From: Actinomycetota bacterium
GTDB lineage: Bacteria > Actinomycetota > Actinomycetes > Actinomycetales > Cellulomonadaceae
DNA: 7,385 nucleotides
Assembly (NCBI GenBank): GCA_018898235.1
Contig: JAHIJU010000518.1
Span: forward strand, 1 to 7,385
Direction of reading: 5' to 3'
Within the stretch, counting starts at the first letter, position 1; every line of letters starts with the position of its first letter. This document shows positions 1-4,451 of the stretch, piece after piece. The notes beneath the pieces are model-generated. The model searched no databases and was not told the origin of the DNA. It worked only from the letters and a program-made list of their open reading frames with translations. A program made the translations under genes and the position numbers.

Positions 1-405
1 ATTTTTAAAACTAAACCTCAGTTTGTCAAATTTCTTTAAGTAAATCGGTTGCTTTGTTGATTCCATATCGGCCGTGTTAAAAGAAAAATTATCACTTGAT
101 ACTTGCAAGCTATGCCAGGCAGAATCAAGAGAATTATGGTCGTAATCTTTGTTATTTTCTTGTTTATATGCAATCGATTGTCCTTCTAATATATAATAGC
201 CATTTTCAGGCACTTCGATTTCATAGTTAGAGCTGTTGTTATTTCTACTATCAATAGTTAATGGTTTCTCAATTCCAAGCTTATATTGTATAGGCGGTAG
301 ATCTATCTTTTGAGGTTTAATTGAATGCTTATATATAAAAAATGCTGACAATGCCAGAAGCATCACTGGGATGCAAAGATATCGTATATTTCTAAGTAAT
401 ATCAT
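1..405 (-). CDS. Membrane-anchored protein, partial (3' end outside window)
   Basis: I do not recognise this protein. The frame is open for 135 codons from an ATG at 405 to the window edge, so the C-terminus is missing. Residues 1-8 are polar and basic (MILLRNIR). They are followed by a hydrophobic segment at about residues 9-25 (YLCIPVMLLALSAFFIY) and then a polar, Asn/Ser-rich stretch. This is the layout of a single-pass inner-membrane protein with its bulk in the periplasm. There is no convincing lipobox or signal-peptidase site. The start is set by an ATGA overlap with the stop of the upstream gene (TGA at 404-402), which argues for translational coupling and one operon. Base use is AT-rich, as in its partner and unlike the right half of the window. 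That it is a real gene is likely; the function is unknown. Confidence 0.7.
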   Translation of the reverse strand, partial: MILLRNIRYLCIPVMLLALSAFFIYKHSIKPQKIDLPPIQYKLGIEKPLTIDSRNNNSSNYEIEVPENGYYILEGQSIAYKQENNKDYDHNSLDSAWHSLQVSSDNFSFNTADMESTKQPIYLKKFDKLRFSFKN

Positions 406-1142
406 GTTGTAGTCTGGAAAATATTCTTTTCATCCAGGGCATGTAGAACACTTTTTTTAAACTCCCAGCCCCGCCATTCATCTTGCTTGATCTCCCCTAT
501 ACACCAGACAGAAAAACCGAATTCTTCGTTTTCACACTGACGAAGACCAATTTTCTTACTCTGCTCTTTCCACCACTCTGACCAAGTTTCCGTCCGACCA
601 GCGATCAAATTATATTTCCATCTTTTTTCTTCGAGATAATTCTGCCAGTCCGGCTTTGGACTCTCTATCTCCAGAAATACCAATTTGGCCATATTGTCCT
701 TTTTAAAAATAACCGCACCGTCAGGAATCAAGAATGGCTGATCATCTTTGGGACTTTCACGAAAAACTGGATATAATAAAGCATAAAAGTCAGGCAGTTG
801 GATAATCTGCAGAAGTACATCTGTGTTATAAAGACTATCGCGTTGCCCTATTCCCTTTGGCAGTTTTATAATCTCATATTTTTTGTTCGAATAATCTTTC
901 AGGAGTCTTACTGCCTTGCGGGTCGCGCTTATCACCCCATCAGGAGACTGTTCCAGAAAGCCCCTGTTTACGAGCTTCCCCAATTTAGGCTTGGTGGCGA
1001 CCATCTTCACCCAGTTCGCTTCAGGGAAGTGATCTGTCAGTTGCTGTTGGGTTACATAGCGAACAGTCGCTATTACCCAAAGGCAGTGATATATCCTCTT
1101 CCATCCCACCCCTTTTTGTATGTCTTCAATTTCATCCAGCAT
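402..1142 (-). CDS. Winged-helix protein with PD-(D/E)xK-like core (replication-relaxation-like)
   Basis: The protein has 246 residues. Residues 17-80 read as a winged-helix DNA-binding domain (helices around WVIATVRYVTQQQLTDHF, then KLGKLVNRGFLEQ and a basic wing). The C-terminal half holds P140-D141-G, a beta strand ending in FLEIES (E158, E160) and a following Lys-rich helix (EEKRWKYN, 171-178). This order is that of replication-relaxation (Replic_Relax) proteins and more generally of PD-(D/E)xK nuclease folds. Overall similarity is too thin to name the family firmly. It ends in ATGA overlap with the membrane-anchored gene downstream. The start has no clear Shine-Dalgarno; the ATG at 1142 is chosen because it is the first one that includes the whole winged helix. 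A second protein of the same architecture, and a clearer family match, lies at 6046-7029. Confidence 0.75.
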   Translation of the reverse strand: MLDEIEDIQKGVGWKRIYHCLWVIATVRYVTQQQLTDHFPEANWVKMVATKPKLGKLVNRGFLEQSPDGVISATRKAVRLLKDYSNKKYEIIKLPKGIGQRDSLYNTDVLLQIIQLPDFYALLYPVFRESPKDDQPFLIPDGAVIFKKDNMAKLVFLEIESPKPDWQNYLEEKRWKYNLIAGRTETWSEWWKEQSKKIGLRQCENEEFGFSVWCIGEIKQDEWRGWEFKKSVLHALDEKNIFQTTT

Positions 1143-1183
1143 GTTGTTTGGCCGAAAAAATACCTAATAGGCAAGATTTATCT

Positions 1184-1280
1184 CGTAAGGAATCCCGTAA
1201 GAAATTGGCACCAATTCTTACGGGCAGAAATTAAGCCCCTTCCCTGCCGATGCAGCTTTCGGATAATTCTTACGGGGCTT
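1184..1280. repeat. Cluster of CGTAAG inverted repeats upstream of the winged-helix gene
   Basis: The hexamer CGTAAG occurs at 1184 and 1196 and inverted (CTTACG) at 1217 and 1269. The two central copies form a near-perfect palindrome at 1194-1224: left arm 1194-1208 and right arm 1211-1224, with a CA loop and one bulged A. A second, larger inverted pair AAGCCCC (1233-1239) / GGGGCTT (1274-1280) encloses CCGA...TCGG (1247-1250 / 1259-1262). The cluster lies 40-140 bp before the start of the minus-strand gene, so it could be an operator for its winged-helix product, a terminator for something else, or a recombination site. No clear -35/-10 pair is visible. Confidence 0.55.
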
Positions 1281-1690
1281 TATTAACCCCACCACCCTCT
1301 CTCTACTCACCAACTTCCTAGGTCACACCGTCCAAAAAAAATGAAATCTTAAAAACCACCATCCCAATCAAAATCTTCCAAACCAAAAATAATCAAACCC
1401 TGAAAAAATCTACCTTAAAACCCAAAAAACCAAAATAAAAAAAGCTAAAAAATATCAGCGATATCCTCAGCCAAAAGACACACCGTGAAAACAAGTCACC
1501 AGCCTGGCGCCGGGAGCCAACTTCTTCAAAACACAAAACCCTTTCCCAAACCCATCAAACTCATTCAAAGCACATCAGGCGCCAGAATACTCAGCTAACC
1601 AATCAGCCGCGAGCCCACGCACAAATCAAGTCACCACCACCGCACTGGACAACGTCCGCGCTCCAGCCATCGCAAAATAACTGAACAGCA
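1281..1690. other. Gene-free A+C-rich tract with extreme strand asymmetry
   Basis: I see no credible gene in either direction. The plus strand is almost devoid of G at the left end: none in 1281-1320, four in 1321-1380 and one in 1381-1440. It remains A/C-rich to about 1690. One perfect 8-bp inverted pair is visible, CTGGCGCC (1504-1511) and GGCGCCAG (about 1577-1584). Such skew is not expected from a decayed gene alone. Confidence 0.6.
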
Positions 1691-1768
1691 ATGGCGGACG
1701 TAACAACCACCCAGCTACGCACAAGGTACACCCGTCATGCAATCAATCAAGGCAACAACCTTTATATC

Positions 1769-2029
1769 TTCATCTCCTCATACCCGTTTAAAAATCTAAT
1801 TTTTTTGAGGGGCAGGGGGAGGCTCGAAAAAATAGTCCCACTTTTGAGGTTTCCCCCTTTCCGATATAATCCGAGAGCTCCCTACTTTTGTGGGGTAAGC
1901 CCAAAGGGGGATAGGTTCGGAAAGGGGGAAACCGGCAAGGGGGACGATAGATTTTTTATAAATAAAATTTTGTTTTTAGGGCGGGGTCCCCTGAAAATGA
2001 AGTTTTATTTTAGGGTATGAGGAGATGAA
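1769..2029. repeat. Long foldback (MITE-like) element
   Basis: The ends are perfect 17-bp inverted repeats: 1769-1785 (TTCATCTCCTCATACCC) and 2013-2029. Inside sits a second perfect 17-bp pair, 1848-1864 (GGTTTCCCCCTTTCCGA) and 1917-1933. Between the two pairs the arms also match imperfectly (AAAAAAT...GTCCC against GGGAC...ATTTTTT). At the centre ATCC (1869-1872) pairs with GGAT (1909-1912) around a smaller hairpin. Essentially the whole 260 bp can fold on itself. G/C-rich blocks of AAAGGGGG type are common in bacterial non-autonomous foldback elements. No target-site duplication is evident at the flanks, and no transposase is encoded. A 109-codon open frame crossing it (1691-2020) is judged a by-product. 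Confidence 0.75.
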
Positions 2030-2040
2030 TTCCTCTGGAG

Positions 2041-2079
2041 TAAAAATTAGGAGGTTCCTGATTTTTATGGAGGAGGAAC
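2041..2079 (+). promoter_or_regulatory. Hairpin masking a Shine-Dalgarno-like AGGAGG
   Basis: TAAAAAT (2041-2047) pairs with ATTTTTA (2061-2067) and AGGA (2049-2052) with TCCT (2056-2059), leaving only a GGT loop and one mismatch. The stem contains AGGAGG (2049-2054) and ends on the A of an ATG at 2067. An alternative stem uses GTTCCT (2054-2059) with AGGAAC (2074-2079) and frees most of the AGGA. These are mutually exclusive folds just before a short ORF. It lies 11 bp outside the foldback element. Confidence 0.4.
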
Positions 2080-2183
2080 AACTACTTCTCTTGCAGTTGC
2101 CCTGCTTGCCGCGAGCAGGGTATCAAAAGAGAAGCCCCGCCTTCTTTAGCCAGATTCAACAACAACAGGGATGCCGACTATAA
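2067..2183 (+). CDS. Possible small protein, 38 aa
   Basis: The ATG at 2067 opens a 38-codon frame (starting MEEEQLLLLQLPCLPRAGYQ and rich in Gln near the end) that stops at TAA 2181-2183, exactly where a strong terminator begins. AGGAGG lies 12 nt upstream, a little far, and inside a hairpin. The coding stretch itself folds: CTTCTCTT (2085-2092) pairs with AAGAGAAG (2127-2134), enclosing CCCTGCT (2100-2106) / AGCAGGG (2114-2120). So the segment may be a structured non-coding RNA rather than a gene. I do not recognise the peptide. The fit of stop codon to terminator is the main argument for coding. Confidence 0.35.
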   Translation: MEEEQLLLLQLPCLPRAGYQKRSPAFFSQIQQQQGCRL

Positions 2184-2216
2184 AAAAAGGAGAGGCTAAT
2201 GAGCCCCACCTTTTTT
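2182..2216. terminator. Bidirectional intrinsic terminator
   Basis: A 9-bp stem (2189-2197 with 2202-2210, one mismatch and one G-U, loop of four) is flanked by A7 at 2182-2188 and T6 at 2211-2216. It therefore terminates in both directions. It overlaps the last codons and the TAG stop of the minus-strand gene at 2196-2426 and directly follows the TAA of the plus-strand short ORF. Confidence 0.85.
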
Positions 2217-2426
2217 GTAATCTCCACCCTGTTCTGCTCGGACACGTCCGATCCTGAGCCCGTTCTTGAAAGACCCCTTGATCAAATCCTTGACCACCGT
2301 CACCAACTCCTCTTTGAAGGCTTTCTCTTCAGCCTTGTCTGGCCAAGTGACATTGTGCTTGCTGAATACATCGGCAAGCGCCTCGATGACCTCAGTCATG
2401 AAGTCTTTTTTGTTTTCGTTTTCCAT
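2196..2426 (-). CDS. Small helical protein of unknown function, 76 aa
   Basis: I do not recognise this protein. It starts MENENKKDFMTEVIEALADV, continues as two amphipathic, charged helices (about residues 8-24 and 28-50) and ends in a basic Gly-rich tail (NGLRIGRVRAEQGGDYKKGG). It has no Cys motif, signal or membrane segment, so it is likely cytoplasmic and perhaps nucleic-acid or protein binding; that is inference. The frame stays open upstream to an ATG at 2552, but that extension is the repeated leader shared with an unrelated gene, so the ATG at 2426 is chosen. No Shine-Dalgarno precedes it. Instead the leader ends in two interleaved helices 13 nt before the start. The gene ends inside a strong terminator and appears monocistronic. 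Confidence 0.6.
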   Translation of the reverse strand: MENENKKDFMTEVIEALADVFSKHNVTWPDKAEEKAFKEELVTVVKDLIKGSFKNGLRIGRVRAEQGGDYKKGGAH

Positions 2427-2439
2427 ATGATTTTTTGTC

Positions 2440-2633
2440 GGCGAAAATAAATTAAACTCAGATGAACAAGTTCGCCTTGCTTCCTCATCTGCTGAAATGA
2501 CAGCAACGGAGACCTTGCGGTCTGTCAAGGGTGGAGCTGTCCCCATCCGCAATGAAGCGATAGCGGAATGGAGGTTGTGGGCAGACTACCCTTGATGGGC
2601 CGTGAGGTGTTGCTACAATGAAAGAAGATGAGG
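2440..2633 (-). repeat. Structured leader repeat, copy A (upstream of the 76-aa gene)
   Basis: These 194 bp recur at 3609-3802 with six substitutions and no gap. Read on the minus strand, from distal to proximal, the parts are as follows. An L motif (ATGGGCCGTGAG on plus, about 2594-2620) comes first. A core hairpin follows, with outer stem ACCCTTGA (2588-2595) / TCAAGGGT (2525-2532), an inner CCC/GGG stem and a conserved apical loop around 2550-2570. Next is AGACC-GCAA-GGTCT (a GNRA-type loop, 2509-2522). Last are two interleaved helices, CAGATGA (2459-2465) / TCATCTG (2485-2491) and GGCGAA (2440-2445) / TTCGCC (2471-2476), which form either a pseudoknot or two alternative states. It is probably a 5' leader RNA. 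Confidence 0.75.
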
Positions 2634-2673
2634 AGGCATGGCAGACTGCGCATACATGCAACGAAGGTAAGCC

Positions 2674-2760
2674 AGGCCGGGCGGGCAAGATGAGCCCCCG
2701 CTGGGGCTCCACCGCCATTGGGGTGGTGTCTTTAATAATTTGGCCTGCGGACAACGCGGC
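2674..2760. repeat. GC-hairpin module, copy 1
   Basis: It contains the perfect stem GAGCCCC (2692-2698) / GGGGCTC (2703-2709) followed by CCACC (2709-2713) / GGTGG (2722-2726), then TTAATAATT and TGCGGACAAC. The same order occurs at 2997-3075 and, shortened, at 3841-3891. On the minus strand it lies upstream of leader copy A. Confidence 0.6.
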
Positions 2761-2783
2761 CATCTTTTTCTCAGCAGAAATCC

Positions 2784-2903
2784 AGATAGCCACGGAGACA
2801 TAGCGGTCTGTCAAGGGTAGGCTGTCTCTATCCGCAATGGAGCGTTAGCGGAATGCGGGTTGGGGCAGACTAGCATTGATGGGACGCGAGCTGTTGTTAC
2901 GCT
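2784..2903 (-). repeat. Degenerate leader repeat C1
   Basis: It aligns with the leader copies from the GCTnTC/CGGAGAC block (2784-2801) through CGGTCTGTCAAGGGT, the core hairpin (TATCCGCAATGGAGCG, 2829-2844) and CATTGATGGGACGCGAG (2875-2890) to the L motif. The start-proximal interleaved helices are absent or unrecognisable, and no gene follows at the expected distance, so this looks like a decayed copy or a stand-alone structured RNA. Confidence 0.55.
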
Positions 2904-2913
2904 AACAGGCGGT

Positions 2914-2996
2914 GAGGTCTTTGAAGGGTTGGATGCCCCCAGGTGTAATGGAGCGTAAGCGGAGTGAAGCCTGGGGGCAGACGATCCTTGATAGAC
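2914..2996 (-). repeat. Core-hairpin repeat C2 with perfected stem
   Basis: It shares the GGTCTTTGAAGGGTTGG block, the loop motif AATGGAGCGTAAGCGGAGTG (2948-2967) and the CAGACGATCCTTGAT end. Here the inner stem is a perfect 9 bp, GCCCCCAGG (2935-2943) with CCTGGGGGC (2970-2978). The sequence differs from copies A, B and C1, but the pairing is kept or improved, which points to selection on structure. Confidence 0.6.
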
Positions 2997-3112
2997 CGGG
3001 GGGCAAGAGGAGCCCCCGGTGGGGCTCTACCTTCATTGGGGTGGTGGCTTAATAATTACTGTATGCGGACAACTGACTGCCACTAATGGCCGCGAGAGCT
3101 GCTGTCACGATG
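2997..3112. repeat. GC-hairpin module copy 2 plus L motif
   Basis: GAGCCCC (3010-3016) pairs with GGGGCTC (3021-3027). Alternatively ACCGGGGG (2995-3002) pairs with CCCCCGGT (3013-3020), so two exclusive hairpins share the same C-run. TACC...GGTG, TTAATAATTA and TGCGGACAAC follow as in copy 1. Then comes an L-like motif ATGGCCGCGAG...GCTGTCACGATG (3086-3112). Confidence 0.55.
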
Positions 3113-3200
3113 GCGGGAGATGGTGAGGCGGCAGCCTTGGCTGCACGATGCCCGTGCCATGCTGTAGCCTCCTACCTCCGCTCATCACCGCTGCCGAATT
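3113..3200. other. Non-coding stretch with imperfect hairpins
   Basis: No gene is seen. GCAGCC-TT-GGCTGC (3131-3144) is a perfect short hairpin. GGTGAGGCGG (3122-3131) can pair imperfectly with CCGCTCATCACC (3178-3189) around it. It may be a further worn module of the neighbouring array. Confidence 0.3.
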
Positions 3201-3201
3201 C

Positions 3202-3236
3202 AAAAAAAGCCCCTGGCATTTAAGCCAAGGGCCTTT
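3202..3236 (-). terminator. Intrinsic terminator of the DUF2958 gene
   Basis: The stem GCCCCTGGC (3209-3217) / GCCAAGGGC (3224-3232) has 9 bp, one of them G-U, and a 6-nt loop. On the minus strand it is followed by T7 (plus-strand A7 at 3202-3208). It lies 42 nt after the stop codon. The plus-strand side has only T4, so its main direction is minus. Confidence 0.85.
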
Positions 3237-3277
3237 TCGTTAATGAGGCACGAGCCTCACCGACTATTTCTGATCGC

Positions 3278-3598
3278 TCATGCCTCCTGATGTCTGAGCG
3301 CCGGGATTTCATTTGCCCTTCTTTCAGTAAAGAAGATATCTCTCTCAATGCCCAAGCTAAAATGGCCCTTGAATCGTTCCAACTCATCCAGTGAGAAGTA
3401 GCCCCATTCATCGTTGTGATCTCCAAAGAGAGAAACAAACCCGAAAAAATTCTTGGTCGTAGGATCGTACTCGGTGGCATACCATGTGCCGATTCCCGTT
3501 GGATTAAAAAATTTTGCGATAACCAAAGGATTTTTTTTTTCCTCCTGGCTACCAACCTGTTGGAACCTGTCCAAAAGTTCCATGTTTAATAATTCCAT
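3278..3598 (-). CDS. DUF2958 domain-containing protein
   Basis: The 106 residues match the DUF2958 pattern along their whole length: an N-terminal MELLN...ELLDRF helix, VIAKFFNPTGIGTWYATEYD (26-45), FFGFVSLFGDH (51-61), DEWGYFSLDELE (63-74) and LGIERDIFF (82-90). The family has no established biochemical function and is common on ICEs and plasmids, often near antirestriction or replication genes. The first Met (3598) aligns with the family N-terminus. A second Met at residue 6 (3583) has a weak GGA upstream and is the alternative. No Shine-Dalgarno precedes 3598, and the repeated leader ends 10 nt before it. Codons 20-23 contain a run of ten A (plus T10 at 3531-3540), a potential slippage site. 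A terminator follows. Confidence 0.88.
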   Translation of the reverse strand: MELLNMELLDRFQQVGSQEEKKNPLVIAKFFNPTGIGTWYATEYDPTTKNFFGFVSLFGDHNDEWGYFSLDELERFKGHFSLGIERDIFFTERRANEIPALRHQEA

Positions 3599-3608
3599 AT
3601 TTTTGACT

Positions 3609-3802
3609 GGCGAAAATAAATAAAACTCAGATGAACAAGTTCGCCTTGCTTCCTCATCTGCTGAAATGACAGCAACGGAGACCTTGCGGTTTGTCAAGGG
3701 TGGAGCTGTCCCCATCCGCAATGAAGCGATAGCGAAGTGAAGGTTGTGGGCAGACTACCCTTGATGGGCCGTGAGGTGTTGCTACAATGGAAGAAGATGA
3801 GG
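3609..3802 (-). repeat. Structured leader repeat, copy B (upstream of DUF2958)
   Basis: It is identical to 2440-2633 at 188 of 194 positions by my count. The interleaved helices are unchanged: CAGATGA 3628-3634 / TCATCTG 3654-3660 and GGCGAA 3609-3614 / TTCGCC 3640-3645. The outer core stem is also kept (TCAAGGGT 3694-3701 / ACCCTTGA 3757-3764). Three changes fall in the apical loop region, one weakens the GNRA-capped stem (AGACC to AAACC on minus), one is in the loop between helices and one is near the distal end. Beyond 3802 homology to copy A continues weakly. Confidence 0.75.
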
Positions 3803-3840
3803 AAGGAAGGTCACGTCGCATCCAGACAACCAGGGTAAAA

Positions 3841-3900
3841 CAGGCCGGGCGGGCAAGAGGAGACCCCGGTGGGGCTCTCCCTTAATAAGGGTGGATTTTT
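3841..3900. repeat. GC-hairpin module, copy 3
   Basis: CAGGCCGGGCGGGCAAGA is identical to 2673-2690. GAGA-CCCC-GGT-GGGG-C-TCTC follows (8 bp with a bulged C), then CCCTT-AAT-AAGGG (3879-3891), which replaces CACC/GGTG of the other copies with a different but equally paired stem. T5 follows at 3896-3900, so on the plus strand this could also act as a terminator. Confidence 0.55.
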
Positions 3901-3983
3901 AAAAAAAGTTTCACCTGGCGCGCGTTGACACCGCAAGACCGCGCGGAACCAACAAGGATTGTGTTGCGCCAACAAAGGGGTGG

Positions 3984-4184
3984 TCAGGTCTCGGACGCCA
4001 ATGCGAGGGCAGAAGTTTGTGGCGTGAACACCGCAGAGGAACAGTGCTCACACGCAGACTCATCCTCCTTACTGTCGATCAGCCGCCACGTTTTCAGCAG
4101 GATAAGATCGGCGTGTGCCCGCTTGCAGGCCCCACAAACCCAAATCTCCCTTCCGTCCCGGATTTGGTATTTAAAAAATTTCAT
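3984..4184 (-). CDS. Small zinc-ribbon protein, 66 aa
   Basis: The protein carries two Cys knuckles, C17-G-A-C20 and C45-E-H-C48, separated by 24 residues, the layout of a zinc ribbon. The sequence between is mixed charged/hydrophobic (KRAHADLILLKTWRLID) and the tail is Ser/Thr/Ala-rich. I do not recognise the family; nucleic-acid binding or a transcription or replication accessory role would be usual for such a fold, but that is inference. The ATG at 4184 is preferred because GGAGG lies 9 nt upstream. It overlaps (ATGA) the end of a short upstream frame. No terminator is evident before the leader repeat region. It is divergent from the primase-like gene. Confidence 0.6.
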   Translation of the reverse strand: MKFFKYQIRDGREIWVCGACKRAHADLILLKTWRLIDSKEDESACEHCSSAVFTPQTSALALASET

Positions 4185-4297
4185 CTCCAGCAGCCTCCAA
4201 TTCTCGGCATTTTCCTCCTCGCTTGAGGACCACCCTGGCCTTCTGCGACTCCAGCAAGCAAGCACACTGCAACATACATCATTTTTTCAGAAAACAT
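4181..4297 (-). CDS. Possible 38-aa leader or small membrane peptide
   Basis: An ATG at 4297 opens 38 codons (MFSEKMMYVAVCLLAGVAEG, then a basic tail) ending in TGA at 4183-4181, which overlaps the ATG of the zinc-ribbon gene as ATGA. The hydrophobic core MMYVAVCLLAGVA resembles a short membrane segment. Its own start has little Shine-Dalgarno. An internal in-frame ATG at 4210, however, follows GAGGAGG closely and would give a 9-residue coupled leader peptide. Either could be chance. Confidence 0.3.
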   Translation of the reverse strand: MFSEKMMYVAVCLLAGVAEGQGGPQARRKMPRIGGCWR

Positions 4298-4361
4298 AGC
4301 CACGACACCAACCCCTCAAGAGCAAAATTCTCTAACCCTAGCCAAGTCAAGGCCCCACCTA

Positions 4362-4390
4362 TTGACAAATTTTATAATATATTCAATACT
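4362..4390 (+). promoter_or_regulatory. Sigma-70-type promoter of the primase-like gene
   Basis: A perfect TTGACA (4362-4367) is followed after 17 bp by AATACT (4385-4390, four of six consensus bases) in an AT-rich context. Transcription would start near 4397, about 55 nt before the ATG. Confidence 0.65.
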
Positions 4391-4440
4391 TTATAGTTCT
4401 GCACACAGAACAATTGTCCTTTCAGATCAACAACAAACAA

Positions 4441-4446
4441 AGGAGG
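4441..4446 (+). promoter_or_regulatory. Ribosome binding site fixing the primase-like start
   Basis: AGGAGG lies 5 nt before the ATG at 4452. It decides against the longer frame that begins with TTG at 4362, since that TTG is the -35 box. Confidence 0.85.
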
Positions 4447-4451
4447 TTATT

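Noticed and set aside
1184..1280. Integron attC site
   Set aside because: Hairpin-rich like attC, but the paired RYYYAAC and GTTRRRY core sites are not found.
1691..2020. 109-aa plus-strand open frame
   Set aside because: It lies mostly in the foldback element; its composition follows the G/C-run palindromes, and it has no ribosome binding site or recognisable domain.
2427..2552. N-terminal extension of the 76-aa protein, and the equivalent at 3599-3721 for DUF2958, through the open frame in the leader repeat
   Set aside because: The extension is identical sequence in front of two unrelated proteins, DUF2958 aligns from its own Met, and both substitutions within this open stretch change the amino acid, so there is no sign of coding selection. 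It remains possible that it is translated.
2485..2814. Minus-strand open frame between the repeats
   Set aside because: It is a shadow of the degenerate leader copy C1 and a GC-hairpin module; no start context and no protein-like pattern.
2440..3900. CRISPR array
   Set aside because: The repeats are long, irregularly spaced and structured, without unique spacers of constant length or cas genes.
4362..4451. Longer primase start at TTG 4362
   Set aside because: The TTG is the first half of the TTGACA -35 box, and a strong AGGAGG precedes the ATG at 4452.
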